DNA of 64,000 nucleotides from DATBGZ01 sp963803115. GTDB lineage: Bacteria; Actinomycetota; Actinomycetes; Mycobacteriales; Micromonosporaceae. Location of the stretch: positions 186,001 to 250,000 of the forward strand of contig CAWDLN010000006.1 of NCBI GenBank assembly GCA_963803115.1, in the 5' to 3' direction. Both the position numbers and the translations under genes were made by a program. Numbering within the stretch: position 1 is the first letter of the stretch; each line of letters opens with the position of its first letter. The notes below the pieces were generated by a model. The model was not told the DNA's origin. It worked only from the letters and a program-made list of their open reading frames with translations, and made no database searches. Shown one piece after another: positions 26,838 through 36,933 of this stretch.

Positions 26838-27704
26838 ATGGCCGTACGGGTGGTCACCGACTCCACCGCTCATCTGCCCGACGACGTGGCCGCGGCTGCT
26901 CGGTTACGGATCGTTCCGTTGACCGTGATTGTGTCGGGCCAGGAGGGCCGCGAGGGGGTCGACATCTCGCCGGCTGACGTCGCGCACGCCCTCAGCGAAC
27001 GACGCTACACCGTGACAACCTCTCGTCCGGCCCCGGCCGAATTTGCCAAGGTCTATCGTGATCTGCTCGATCAGGGGGCCAGTGGGATCGTCTCGGTGCA
27101 TCTGTCGGCGCGGCTGTCGGGCACCTACGAGTCGGCACTGCTCGCGGCCGAGGAGTTCAATGATCGCGTGCGGGTGGTCGACTCGGCGGCGGCTGGCATC
27201 GGAGTCGGTTTCGTCGCGCTCGAAGCGTGCGGGGTTGCGGCCGGCGGGGGGGATGTCGAGGCCGTGCGGACGGCGGCCCTGTCCGCCACCGATCGCGTGC
27301 GGACACTGTTCTATGTGGACACTCTCGAGTTCCTCCGCCGTGGCGGGCGGATTAGCGCCGCCAGCGCACTGCTGGGTACCGCGCTCGCGGTGAAGCCAAT
27401 CCTGCATGTTGTGCGGGGCGAGGTGGTCCTGAAGGAGAAGGTCCGTACGTCCTCCCGCGCCTTGGCCCGGCTGGCCGACCTGGCGGTCGAGGCAGCCGGT
27501 GAGTCCGATGTGGACATCGCGGTTCAGCATCTGGCCGCCGCCGACCGGGCACACGCGCTGGCCGCGCTTCTGTCCGCGCGCTTGGGGAATCGGCTACATG
27601 ACGCCTATCTGTCGGAAGTCGGCGCGGTGATCGCGGCTCACACCGGGCCGGGCGTCATCGGGGTCGCGGTGCACCACCGGCCGCCAGCGTCGTCCGATCG
27701 GTAA
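26838..27704 (+). CDS. DegV family fatty-acid-binding protein
   Basis: 288 aa, ATG 26838. RVVTDSTAHLPDD at the N-terminus, TSRPAPAEFAKVYRDLL and HLSARLSGTYESA are DegV signatures; DTLEFLRRGGRISAA is the second-domain motif. DegV/FakB proteins bind a fatty acid and present it to a kinase (FakA) in many bacteria. Conserved between the phosphatase and comEA, as in Mycobacterium. Confidence 0.94.
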   Translation: MAVRVVTDSTAHLPDDVAAAARLRIVPLTVIVSGQEGREGVDISPADVAHALSERRYTVTTSRPAPAEFAKVYRDLLDQGASGIVSVHLSARLSGTYESALLAAEEFNDRVRVVDSAAAGIGVGFVALEACGVAAGGGDVEAVRTAALSATDRVRTLFYVDTLEFLRRGGRISAASALLGTALAVKPILHVVRGEVVLKEKVRTSSRALARLADLAVEAAGESDVDIAVQHLAAADRAHALAALLSARLGNRLHDAYLSEVGAVIAAHTGPGVIGVAVHHRPPASSDR

Positions 27705-27780
27705 CGACCGGGTTATCCACAATCCACAGGCCTAAGTTTCGTCGTGGCCGAGGCCGTCGAGCGGGCCTAGCGTCGGCGCC

Positions 27781-28368
27781 GTGCCGAGCCATCGAGACGC
27801 GACTAGCGCGCTTGCTGCGATTCGCCGTTGGGAACTCAATGCGACTGCGGTACGCGCGCTGGCCACCGTCGCGATTCTGGTCGCCCTTGGAGCCGGTCTG
27901 CTGGCTTGGCGCGCGCGTCCCTCGACCCAACCGGTTGCACCGGCGTCGCCGCACGCCTCGGACTCGGCCGCTGCCCTTGTCGTTGCCGTCGCCGGACGGG
28001 TGAAGCATCCGGGACTCGTCCGCCTCTCCCCCGGCGCCCGAGTCGCGGACGCGATTGACGCGGCCGGTGGCGCGCTGCCCGGCACCGACCTGACCACGCT
28101 CAATCTGGCCCGCAAGGTCATCGATGGTGAGCTCATTTCAGTGGGCGTAGCCCCGCCGGCGGCCGCCGCCGGCGGTGGTCTGGTGAACCTCAACACGGCC
28201 ACACTCGACCAGCTACAAACGCTACCCGGCGTTGGCCCGGTGCTCGCCCAGCGGATCATCGAGTACCGCGACCAGCACGGCGGCTTCACTGCCACCGAGG
28301 ACCTACGCAAGGTCACCGGAATCGGAGACGCACGGTACAACGAGCTCAAGTCGCTGGTCTCGGTATGA
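27781..28368 (+). CDS. comEA: ComEA-type DNA-binding competence protein
   Basis: 195 aa, GTG 27781. One membrane helix (residues about 25-43, ATVAILVALGAGLLAW), an SLBB-like domain (VAVAGRVKHPGLVRLSPGARVADAI) and a C-terminal helix-hairpin-helix pair (LVNLNTATLDQLQTLPGVGPVLAQRII...GIGDARYNELKSLV). It binds DNA outside the membrane for ComEC. Its stop overlaps the comEC start (ATGA). Confidence 0.95.
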   Translation: MPSHRDATSALAAIRRWELNATAVRALATVAILVALGAGLLAWRARPSTQPVAPASPHASDSAAALVVAVAGRVKHPGLVRLSPGARVADAIDAAGGALPGTDLTTLNLARKVIDGELISVGVAPPAAAAGGGLVNLNTATLDQLQTLPGVGPVLAQRIIEYRDQHGGFTATEDLRKVTGIGDARYNELKSLVSV

Positions 28369-30803
28369 CCAGCGCCGCTGTGCTCGAGGCGTCCGCGAGC
28401 AGTCCGTCGCGGCCGCCCACCCGCTCGGCCGACCGGCGCTTGTTCGCGTTTGCCGGTGGCGTGTGGCTGGCCAGCATCGCCGGACTGTCGCTCAGCCCGC
28501 CCCGCGCGTGGACGGGCGCTCTCGTCCTGGCGACGGTCGTCGTAGCTGTGCTGGCGTGGGTTCCGGCGCTGCTCGCGATCATTCACCGCAGGGACGACTA
28601 CCGTCCCCGGCACCTGCGCCGAGGCGCGGCGTGGGGCGTCGTCGCGCTCCTGCTCGGTGCGGTGTGCGGTCTGACCGCCACCGCGGCCCGGACCGCTGCC
28701 CGCGACGCAGCACCGTTGGCGGCGCTGACGGATGCGCAGGCGACAGTACAGGCCGACCTGGTCGTCACCGGCGATCCAGAAGAAGTGCGATCTTCGGCGC
28801 CCGGCCCCGCCACGGTGCTCGTGCCAGCGCGTCTCACCAGTGTCGTCCAGGCAGCTTCAGGACCGTTGCTGCTCGTCGACGCTCGGGTATTGGTTTTCGG
28901 GACCGGCGGTGCGTGGCGGGTGCTGCTGCCGAGCCAGCACATCGTTGCAACCGGCCGGCTCGGTCCGTCGCGGGGCGGTGACCTCACTGCCGCGGTGCTG
29001 ACCGCCTCCGGTCCGCCCGAACTGGTCGGCGCTCCACATTGGACACAACTCGCGGCGGGATCGCTCCGAGCGGGGCTCCAGGCCGCGTCGGCCGGCCTGC
29101 CCACGGAACCTGGCGGACTCCTGCCGGGTCTCGTCCTCGGTGACACGAGCCACCTCGATCCGGCCCTGGAAGCGGATTTCCGGGCGACCGGTCTCACACA
29201 CCTCGTCGCGGTCAGCGGGGCCAACGTGGCGATCGTCCTAGGTCTCGTCCTATTCGCGGCGCGTTGGCTACGCGTTGGCCCATGGCCCGCGGCGGCCGTG
29301 GCGGGGGTGGCGCTGGTGGGACTCGTCATCTTGGTGCGGCCGTCGCCAAGTGTGGTCCGAGCGGCGGCGATGGGTGCCATCGGCCTCCTGGCCTTGGCGA
29401 CCGGACGCGGGCGCGCGGCCGCAGCGGCGCTGGCCGCGGCCGTCGTTGTTGGGCTGCTCATCGATCCGTCGCTCGCGGTCAGTGCCGGGTTCGCCTTGTC
29501 GGTGCTGGCGACCGCGGCGCTGGTTCTCGTCGCCCCGCGGTGGCGGGACGGCCTACGCAACGCCGGCGTACCGGTCGGGCTCGCGGAGGCACTGGCCGTC
29601 CCCGCGGCCGCGTTCGTCGCGTGTGCGCCCGTGATCGCCGGTCTCTCCGGTCAGGTGAGTCTGATCGCGATCCCAGCCAACCTGCTCGCCGCGCCGGCGG
29701 TCGGGCCGGCCACCGTCCTCGGAGTCGGCTCCGCAGTGCTGTCACCGGTCTGGCCTGACGGGGCGTTCGGGCTGGCATGGCTGGCTTCGTGGCCAGTCCG
29801 ATGGTTGGTCCTCGTCGCACACACCGGTGCGTCGATTCCCGTCGGATCGATCCCATGGGCCGCGGGGTGGAGTGGTGCGGTCCTCATGACCGCGCTCACG
29901 AGCGCGCTTCTTCTCGCTGCCCGGCGGCCGGTACTGCGGCGGCTGTTGTTGGTCGTCGCGGTCGCGGCGGCGCTCGGCGCGGTGCCGATCCGGTGGGCGG
30001 CCAGTGGTTGGCCGCCCGATGGCGTCGTCGTGGTCGCGTGCGACGTCGGGCAGGGAGACGCCGTCGTGATTCCGGAAGGCGATGGCGCGGCGGTGGTGGT
30101 CGACACCGGTCCCGACCCGGTGCCGGTCGACGCCTGCCTCCGCCGCCTGGGTGTGACCGAGGTAAGCCTATTGATACTGACCCATTTCCATGTCGACCAC
30201 ATCGGCGGTGTAGCCGGAGTGTTCCGGGGGCGACGAGTAGACAGCGTCGTGCTCCCGACCTTCGACGAGCCGGCCGCAGGAGAGACCGCGGTACGGTCGG
30301 CGTCGATGGCCGCGGGCACGGCCGTGGCCGAGGCCGGAGTCGGCTGGGGCTATCGCCATGGCGCCATCGACCTACGGGTGATCGGCCCGTCCCACCCGCT
30401 GTTCGGGACCCGTTCTGATCCGAACAACAACAGCCTCATCGTGATGGCGCGCATCCGTGGTGTCTTTGTGTTGCTCGCCGGGGATGCTGAAGTCGAGGAG
30501 CAGCATTCGCTCCTGATGGGCCTCGGCGCGGACGCGTTGCGAGCCGACATCCTCAAGGTTGCCCACCACGGATCCTCATTTCAGGACCCAGAGCTGCTCG
30601 ACGTCGTCCACCCACGGGTCGCGTTGGTCAGCGTCGGCGCCGACAACCCGTACGGGCACCCGAGCCTGCCGGTCTTGCGCCGCTTGGAGACCAACGGCGC
30701 CCGGGTGCTTCGAACCGACCTCAGCGGTGACATAGCCGTGGTGTCCAATCCGGACGGTCTCGCCGTCGTGGTCGCCGAAACTCGACCGCGCGACCACAGT
30801 TAA
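28365..30803 (+). CDS. comEC: ComEC/Rec2 DNA-uptake channel protein
   Basis: 812 aa. N-terminal helices, then the competence domain with LVAVSGANVAIVLGLVLF and many membrane segments up to about residue 545. The C-terminal metallo-beta-lactamase domain has LILTHFHVDHIGG near residue 603, then LLAGDAEVEEQ and KVAHHGSSFQD. It would pass single-stranded DNA through the membrane. The gene is intact here, but pieces resembling its last 75 codons recur at 33564-33798 and, minimally, at 37658-37688. In related genomes holA follows directly; here about 7 kb intervenes. Confidence 0.95.
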   Translation: MTSAAVLEASASSPSRPPTRSADRRLFAFAGGVWLASIAGLSLSPPRAWTGALVLATVVVAVLAWVPALLAIIHRRDDYRPRHLRRGAAWGVVALLLGAVCGLTATAARTAARDAAPLAALTDAQATVQADLVVTGDPEEVRSSAPGPATVLVPARLTSVVQAASGPLLLVDARVLVFGTGGAWRVLLPSQHIVATGRLGPSRGGDLTAAVLTASGPPELVGAPHWTQLAAGSLRAGLQAASAGLPTEPGGLLPGLVLGDTSHLDPALEADFRATGLTHLVAVSGANVAIVLGLVLFAARWLRVGPWPAAAVAGVALVGLVILVRPSPSVVRAAAMGAIGLLALATGRGRAAAAALAAAVVVGLLIDPSLAVSAGFALSVLATAALVLVAPRWRDGLRNAGVPVGLAEALAVPAAAFVACAPVIAGLSGQVSLIAIPANLLAAPAVGPATVLGVGSAVLSPVWPDGAFGLAWLASWPVRWLVLVAHTGASIPVGSIPWAAGWSGAVLMTALTSALLLAARRPVLRRLLLVVAVAAALGAVPIRWAASGWPPDGVVVVACDVGQGDAVVIPEGDGAAVVVDTGPDPVPVDACLRRLGVTEVSLLILTHFHVDHIGGVAGVFRGRRVDSVVLPTFDEPAAGETAVRSASMAAGTAVAEAGVGWGYRHGAIDLRVIGPSHPLFGTRSDPNNNSLIVMARIRGVFVLLAGDAEVEEQHSLLMGLGADALRADILKVAHHGSSFQDPELLDVVHPRVALVSVGADNPYGHPSLPVLRRLETNGARVLRTDLSGDIAVVSNPDGLAVVVAETRPRDHS

Positions 30804-31339
30804 GAGGCGGCTCGTCGGATGGGAACGCGCCGACGAGTCCAGACAAGGGCAGCGTGCTGTCCACGTCGAGGCAGTGGTGGCCAGCGCGTGGAGTTCCGAA
30901 ACTCGGCACGTGGGTTGCCCTGGTCGTTCACGCGGCTCGCCGGTCTTCGTTGATCACGCCGCCCACGCGGTGCCGGCGCTGAGCCCCCGAGCATTTCTCT
31001 GCCCGATCTGAAGCGTCCTGATTGGCCGCGTTCGGCTCGTGGGTCCAATCCTGGCTCCACTCTGTGCCAAGAGGCTGTGGCGAGGGCTGGCCGGGGCGTG
31101 GCCGAGGCCGACGACGGACATACGGCGCCATGCGGCTGAAGGACAACGCACCGGACGTCACGTGCGATGGGACCGACCGCACAGCTCGTTCGCGGCGCCG
31201 AAGGCAGACCATCCACTGTGGAGTTACTGGAAGGGCCGCTCGTCCGCTTTCGTGTGACCAAAGCCTCTAACCCGGGGAGCCCGACCCGGGAGAAATTGAC
31301 AGCGCCAGCACAGCGTGCGGTGACCGGAAAGGAAACGCC
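30804..31339. other. Intergenic stretch, start of accessory block
   Basis: 536 bp after comEC with no gene I can support on either strand. It contains an exact TCCACTGTGGA at 31212-31222. GAAAGGAAA at about 31327-31334 is the likely ribosome site of the next gene. Confidence 0.5.
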
Positions 31340-32809
31340 TTGATAGCGGTTGACCAGATCGATGAAGGGTCGGCGGCGGACTCGCCGGCCGCCGGTATGC
31401 CGGTTCTTATCCAGGGTGGGATGGGCGTCGGGGTGTCTGGTTGGCGGCTGGCCAGTGCTGTCGCGGCGACCGGGCATCTCGGCGTGGTCTCCGGGGTGGC
31501 GTTGGATGTGGTCCTGGCGCGCCGCCTGCAGCTCGGCGACCCCGGCGGGCACGTGCGCGAGGCCCTGGCCCAGCTGCCCCTGGCGGGGGCGGCGGATCGG
31601 ATCCTGCGGCGCTACTTCGTCGCCGGCGGCCTGCCGGCGGATGCCCCATTCCGGCCGATCCCGCGTCTCGGGCTGCGCCCTAACCCGGCCCGGGACGAGC
31701 TGACCGTCGCCGGCAACTTCGTCGAGGTGTACCTAGCCAAGCAGGGCCACTGCGGCCGCGTCGGCATCAACTACCTGGAAAAGGTCCAGCTGGCCACGCC
31801 CGCCGCCGTTGCGGGAGCGATGCTCGCCGGCGTGGACTTCGTGCTGATGGGCGCGGGCATCCCGACCGAGATACCGAGGCTGCTGTCCTGCCTGGCACGC
31901 GGCGAGCCGGGTGAGCTGACGGTCGCCGTGTCGGGCACCGCAGCCTCGGAGCGCCACACGGTCAGCGTCGACCTCGGCCGAATAGCGTGCACCTTGCCGT
32001 TCCCCTTGGCGCGGCCCAGATTCCTCGCGATCGTGTCCTCCGCGGTCCTCGCCGCCTACCTGGTCCGCGACCCGGCGACAACACCGGATGGCTTCGTCCT
32101 GGAGTCCCCGGAAGCGGGTGGACACAGCGCGCCGCCACGGGGGCCGCTGCGACTTGACCCCGTGGGCGAACCCATGTACGGGCCGCGTGATGCCATCGAC
32201 CTGGCCAAGGTCGGCGCCATCGGCCTGCCGTTCTGGGTCGCCGGCGGGCACGCCGGAAAGGATTCGGTGACCGCGGCCCGGTCGGCCGGGGCGGCCGGCG
32301 TTCAGGTCGGCACCGCGTTCGCTCTGTGCCGGGAGTCGGGTATCGACCCAGTCCTGCGTCGCCGGCTGATCGATCAGGCATTGGCAGGCCAGCTTGTTGT
32401 CCGCAACGACCCCTACGCCTCGCCGACCGGTTTCCCATTCAAAGTGGTCCAACTCGCCGGAACATTGGCCACCGACGAGATCTTCACCGCTCGAACCCGG
32501 CTATGCGATCTGGGGTACCTGCGCATGCCGTACCGTCGGTCTGACAGCGCCGTCGGGTATCGCTGCCCCGCCGAACCCGTCGAGACCTACCTGCGTAAGG
32601 GTGGCTCGATGGCGGAGACCACGGGGCGCCGGTGCCTGTGCAACGGACTGACGGCCACGATCGGACTGGCGCAGCGCCGCGGCGACGGCGCCACCGAACC
32701 GCCCCTGCTGACGCTCGGCCAGAACCTCGACTTCCTGCCTGACCTGGTTGCTCACACGGGACCGGACTTCACCGCCGCTGACGTCGTGGGCTACCTGGTT
32801 GGCAACTGA
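31340..32809 (+). CDS. FMN-dependent nitronate monooxygenase / PfaD-type enoyl reductase family protein
   Basis: 489 aa, apparent TTG start at 31340 after GGAAAGGAAA. TIM-barrel flavoenzyme of the 2-nitropropane dioxygenase superfamily: LIQGGMGVGVSGWRLASAVA at the N-terminus, LMGAGIPTEIP, FVLESPEAGGHSAPPRG and FWVAGGHAGKDSV...GVQVGTAFALCRESG (FMN phosphate loop). The C-terminal extension with paired cysteines (RRCLCNGLTATIGLAQR) and the length (typical enzymes are 320-380 aa) resemble the larger PfaD-like trans-acting enoyl reductases. No polyketide or fatty-acid synthase lies nearby. It is the only metabolic enzyme of the comEC-holA insertion. Confidence 0.8.
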   Translation: MIAVDQIDEGSAADSPAAGMPVLIQGGMGVGVSGWRLASAVAATGHLGVVSGVALDVVLARRLQLGDPGGHVREALAQLPLAGAADRILRRYFVAGGLPADAPFRPIPRLGLRPNPARDELTVAGNFVEVYLAKQGHCGRVGINYLEKVQLATPAAVAGAMLAGVDFVLMGAGIPTEIPRLLSCLARGEPGELTVAVSGTAASERHTVSVDLGRIACTLPFPLARPRFLAIVSSAVLAAYLVRDPATTPDGFVLESPEAGGHSAPPRGPLRLDPVGEPMYGPRDAIDLAKVGAIGLPFWVAGGHAGKDSVTAARSAGAAGVQVGTAFALCRESGIDPVLRRRLIDQALAGQLVVRNDPYASPTGFPFKVVQLAGTLATDEIFTARTRLCDLGYLRMPYRRSDSAVGYRCPAEPVETYLRKGGSMAETTGRRCLCNGLTATIGLAQRRGDGATEPPLLTLGQNLDFLPDLVAHTGPDFTAADVVGYLVGN

Positions 32810-33563
32810 GCGCGGCTCAGCCCGCTTCTTCGCGCCGATGTCCGATCGCATGGTCATTCATTGATCCCGTCGGGGTAAGGGTTTCGACCGCTGGGCGCCG
32901 ATTGTGACAGGGTTCCCTTCACATCCAAGGAGTTACACTGATAAGTTCCGCGTCCAGCCCTGGTCACAGCCGAACATCAATAGAAGGGGTCTGGGTAGCG
33001 GCCATTGTCGATCATCGGCCGCCCCGAGCCGGCGAATTGTGCTATTGGACCGCCGTCATCCGAGGCGGTCGTACCGGTTGTCGGCGCCCGGGGCGGTCGG
33101 CGGCGAGGCGCCCGGCCAGACTCGCCGGAATTGCTGCCCGCCGAACGCGGCGACCGCGTTCACGGTCCACCTATCTAGGTTCTCCGGGTCAGTAACGGCG
33201 GCCCCGCCTCGGCAGGCAGGGCCGCCGTCACACTGATGCGGTTAGGACGGCATGGGGATCGTCCAGAGCCCTTCGGCCGTGGGTCGCAGCGATGATTGGC
33301 GTTGGCCGGATCGACGAGCAGGCCCGGGACAAACCGATTCGGCAGGACTCCTGACGCCGACGGTACGGGCATGTTGAGATGGCTCGGGCACGACGTCTGG
33401 CCTGGTCGCATCGACCGCTGATCATTGGGGGTCCACATTCGTGCGCTTTGCAGCTCAACTCAGGACGGGGACCAGCGGTGAACGCACGCCGTTCGGTGAC
33501 ACTCTGAGCGTGTGACTTCACGATCTGCGGGATCAAGCGGCTGACCAATACTCTGGTTCAGAA
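32810..33563. other. Intergenic stretch with a stem-loop
   Basis: 754 bp without a supportable gene. ACGGCGGCCC (33195-33204) and GGGCCGCCGT (33219-33228) form a perfect 10-bp hairpin that may be a terminator or a relic of one. The rest looks like decayed sequence. Confidence 0.5.
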
Positions 33564-33798
33564 GTGTGCCATCACGGATCGTCCTATCAGGACATTGAGT
33601 TTTCTGGACGCGGTCCGGCCGCGCATCGCGCTGGTGAGCGTGGGCGCCGACAACCCGTACGGGCACCCGAGTCTGCCGGTCCTGCACCATCTCACCGATG
33701 ACGGCGCTAAGGTTCGGCGAACTGACCTTGACGGCGATGTGGCGGTCGTGGCCACGGGGGACGGTCTTGGGATCGTCGTCACCGGCACCAACCGTTGA
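33564..33798 (+). pseudogene. Frameshifted fragment of the comEC 3' end
   Basis: Translation gives V-C-HHGSSYQDIEF, then, after removing one T from the TTTT run at 33600-33603, LDAVRPRIALVSVGADNPYGHPSLPVL and a matching tail ending GIVVTGTNR. This aligns along its length with the last about 75 codons of comEC (KVAHHGSSFQDPELLDVVHP and onward), but with many substitutions, so it is an old or foreign copy, not a recent duplication. No start or upstream part remains. Confidence 0.85.
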
Positions 33799-33855
33799 GG
33801 CTGTGCCCTCCCTTGGACTCGTCCGTCCCAGCCGTACCGACGTGGCGGTTGCAGT

Positions 33856-34275
33856 TCAGGCGGGTCGCGGCGCCGGCTCCAGAGCGGCGGCGACTCGCTG
33901 GGTCAGCAACGCCGTCTCGTACCCAACTTGACCCAGGTCCGCCCCAGGCTCAGCCAGTACGGCCAGGAACGCACGGTCGGCGGCGGACATGACCAGGAGG
34001 ACTCCGCCGTCCATGTCCACGACCGTCTGACGGATCCGGCCCGTAGAAAGCACTTTCGCCGCCCCGACGGTAAGACTCGCCAACCCGCTGGTGATGGCGG
34101 CGAGCGAGTCGGCCTGGTCCTGGTCGACCTTCTCCGACGCGGCAATCGCGAGTCCGTCCACCGACACCGCCAACGCGCACACGATCGTCGGGACGCGGCG
34201 CGTGAAGGCGGTGAGCAACCAGCCGAGGTCGCCGCCACCGCCGTGGTCAGGCTGTGCGTCAATGTCGCTTGTCAT
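33856..34275 (-). CDS. Roadblock/LC7 domain protein (conservon B type)
   Basis: 139 aa, ATG 34275 overlapping the end of the kinase gene by 17 bp. DLGWLLTAFTRRVPTIVCALAVSVDGLAIAAS and ADSLAAITSGLASLTVGAAKVL are the family pattern of CvnB-like proteins, which act with a nitrate-sensor-like kinase, a DUF742 protein and a small GTPase. The two last partners are missing downstream. Confidence 0.93.
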   Translation of the reverse strand: MTSDIDAQPDHGGGGDLGWLLTAFTRRVPTIVCALAVSVDGLAIAASEKVDQDQADSLAAITSGLASLTVGAAKVLSTGRIRQTVVDMDGGVLLVMSAADRAFLAVLAEPGADLGQVGYETALLTQRVAAALEPAPRPA

Positions 34276-36598
34276 GGGCGTGTCCTTGTCGTGCGCCGGA
34301 AGCTTCGTTCGCCGCTGCAGCAAGGCCGCTGGCGAGGCTGGCCAGCCGCGCTCGGATCAGCTCCGGGTCCGGGCCGTCGAGCGGCGGCAGCTCAGTATCC
34401 ATTGTGGATGCTTCGATCTCGACCGGTCGGCGGGGCAGGCCGATCGGCGTCACCGCGGGCGCCGGCTCGTGGCCGGGTGAAGGTGCTGCTGGTTGAGCGG
34501 GCCAGGCTGCGGGAAGTGGGACCGCAGCAGTGGCCGCTGGAGTCAGCGCGTCCAGCGGTCGAGTGCTATCGATGGAGGGATCGTGCGAACGCGGTACAGA
34601 GTAGCGGCGGTCTTCCTCGGTGACCGGCACGAGCAGCCTGTCGGGCACGGTCAACGTGGCGGTCGTACCAGTTCCCGTCCGGCTCTCGAGATGGACGTTC
34701 ATGCCATGGCGTTCGGCCAGCCGAGCCACGACGAGTAGGCCCATCGTCCCGACCAGCGTGCTCGTCAGCGCGGAGGGACCGCCGAGCCGATCGTTCGCCT
34801 CGGCGAGTCGTCCGGACGGCATGCCGATACCCTCATCCCGCACCATGACAACGAGGCCGCCAGCGGCGAGCCGACCGGTCACCGTGACCCGTGTGTCGGG
34901 CGCGGAGAAGCTCGCGGCGTTGTCCAGCAATTCGGCGAGGAGATGGATCGTATCGCCGGCGATCCTAGCCGTGATCGCGTGGTCCGGGGTGTCAAGAACA
35001 TCGATGCGGCGATATTCTTCGATCTCCTGGGCGGCGGCGCGGATCAGGTCGGCTATGGTGACCGGGCGAGTGATCCAGCGAGCTGGTTCACCCCCGGCGA
35101 GAACGAGTAGGTTTTCTTCATTGCGGCGCATCCGGGCGGCGAGATGGTCGAGGGCGAACCACTGCGCGAGCGCGTCGGGGTCGGTCTCGTCGCGGCTGAA
35201 CTCGTCGATCAGGTGGATCTGGCGCTGGACGAGAGTCTGACCTCGTCGAGAGAGCGCCACGAACAACGCCTGAACCTCGAGCCGCATGAGCGCCTGATCC
35301 GCGGCGAGGTGCAGCGCCTGCCGGTGCACCGTGCCAAAGGCGGCTGCCAGTTCGCCAATCTCGTCGCGTCCACTGTGGAGCATCTCCTCGACGCGGGCGG
35401 ACGAGCCGTTCAGCGCCGACCTCACCGCGTTCGCATCGTGAGCCGCGATGACGTTGGCGATCGCGGCGGGCAGCTCGAAGCGGGCGCCGACGAGCGCGGC
35501 GTACCGAGTGCGGCGAAGCCGCCGGCTAATCCGGATCACCATCGCGATCGCGCCCGCAAGAATCACCACAACCACGGCCGAGGAAGTGCCCGCGACGAAA
35601 AACGCGCGGTTGCGAGCGGCGGCGCCCAGGGCGCCGGCTTCGCCGACCAGCCGGGCGGCGAGGTCGCGCTCCATCGCCCAGATGTCGACCGTTCGCCTCG
35701 TCTGGGCGTTGGTCCAGGCAACTGGGCTCACACCGCGGATTGCGTCGCCGCGACGGTCGTCCAGCAGCACCTGGCGGATGCTCGCCGCGGTCGTCGATTC
35801 CACCGACTCCTCGACCGCGGAGTAGGCCTGCGCGCCCACGCCGAAACCGGTCAACTCCTGAATCAGAATCCTTTCCCCGCCGGCCCACTGGGCGAGGACG
35901 ATCTGCTCGGTGGGCTGGATCTCACCCCGCGCGAGTCCGCGCGACACAAGATCTAGTTGCAAGGCCGCGAGGCGGTCCAAGCCGGCGGCGAGCGTCACGG
36001 ACCGGGCCAGTTCGATGAGCGAACGCTCGTCCATGTGGGGTGGGATCGCCTCGGCCAAGGTCAATAGCGCCGTGAGCGTCTGCTCGTAGAACGCAGCCAC
36101 TTCCGCGGTGCCTTCGGGGATCTGCTCGGCGACCGTACGGGCCATGCCGAGCAGATCGAGCGCTCGTTGCACGCTGTCGGTCAGGACGCTCAGGTCGGGG
36201 GCGGCGCTCGCGAGGGTCGGCAAAAGATTCTGGTATGCGCTGCGGGCGGCCTCGGTGCGGGGGATCTGCTCATCGAGTCTGACTCGCTGTTGGGCGCGGC
36301 GGTCCGCGTTGCTTGCCACGTACTCAGCTGCCACCTCGTGGGCCACAGCGCCGATCGCGCCGGTCGCGGCGGCCAAGGTGCTCGATCGATCGGCGCGGCG
36401 GGCCTCATCCAGCGCCGAGTTGATCTGCACGGCTGTTAGCCCCACCACTGCCGCGACCGCGAGCAACACCGGTATCAACAGCCGAACCCGAACCGAGGAT
36501 CGCAGACGCGGCCGGGTATGCGTCGGGATTGCCGGGTCGCCCGGACGGAGTTCGCCGGGTGCCGGCGCGGCCCGCCGGTCCCGGCTTTTGCCGCCCAT
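34259..36598 (-). CDS. Conservon-type sensor histidine kinase (CvnA-like)
   Basis: 779 aa. ATG 36598 chosen: GGGAGG lies about 10 nt upstream and the membrane helix follows; the frame extends to 37123 only through a tandem repeat. TM1 is at about 38-58. An extracellular helical sensor (nitrate/nitrite-sensing type) covers 60-330, and TM2 is at about 333-355. A HAMP-like linker follows, then a dimerisation region with LDHLAARMRRNEENLLVL. The ATPase domain has an N box (LLDNA, 558-562) and a G box (VRDEGIGMPSG). The usual HisKA histidine motif is absent, as in other conservon kinases. The C-terminal tail is Pro/Ala-rich. Translationally coupled to the roadblock gene. Confidence 0.92.
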   Translation of the reverse strand: MGGKSRDRRAAPAPGELRPGDPAIPTHTRPRLRSSVRVRLLIPVLLAVAAVVGLTAVQINSALDEARRADRSSTLAAATGAIGAVAHEVAAEYVASNADRRAQQRVRLDEQIPRTEAARSAYQNLLPTLASAAPDLSVLTDSVQRALDLLGMARTVAEQIPEGTAEVAAFYEQTLTALLTLAEAIPPHMDERSLIELARSVTLAAGLDRLAALQLDLVSRGLARGEIQPTEQIVLAQWAGGERILIQELTGFGVGAQAYSAVEESVESTTAASIRQVLLDDRRGDAIRGVSPVAWTNAQTRRTVDIWAMERDLAARLVGEAGALGAAARNRAFFVAGTSSAVVVVILAGAIAMVIRISRRLRRTRYAALVGARFELPAAIANVIAAHDANAVRSALNGSSARVEEMLHSGRDEIGELAAAFGTVHRQALHLAADQALMRLEVQALFVALSRRGQTLVQRQIHLIDEFSRDETDPDALAQWFALDHLAARMRRNEENLLVLAGGEPARWITRPVTIADLIRAAAQEIEEYRRIDVLDTPDHAITARIAGDTIHLLAELLDNAASFSAPDTRVTVTGRLAAGGLVVMVRDEGIGMPSGRLAEANDRLGGPSALTSTLVGTMGLLVVARLAERHGMNVHLESRTGTGTTATLTVPDRLLVPVTEEDRRYSVPRSHDPSIDSTRPLDALTPAATAAVPLPAAWPAQPAAPSPGHEPAPAVTPIGLPRRPVEIEASTMDTELPPLDGPDPELIRARLASLASGLAAAANEASGARQGHAHDKRH

Positions 36599-36933
36599 GT
36601 CCGCCCGCCTCCCTGGCGCGTCCGACGGCGCGGCGCGCAGTCTCGTGTTCGCTGTGGCCCCAACAAGGCCCCGTGACGGCGCCACGAGAGCGTCGTGTGG
36701 TGAGAGGGTCGCCTGTCGGGAACTGATCCCGCAAGACTCACAGTCCGAACGGCTGATCCCGCCAAGGCGTGGGGCTGAGACGATTTTCCAATTTGGTATG
36801 AACCATAGCTTAAATACCTGGATAATCTGCTTCAGCGCCACAAATCTTCTTTTCAAGGCCCTTGATTTCTTGATTCGATCCGGGCACGGTGGCGGCGCGA
36901 GCGAATGCGAGGGTCTCACTCGACGTGCTCGGC

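Noticed and set aside
30800..31552. 250-codon minus-strand frame after comEC
   Set aside because: Composition and residue pattern are those of a shadow frame; it overlaps the start of the flavoenzyme gene and matches no family I know.
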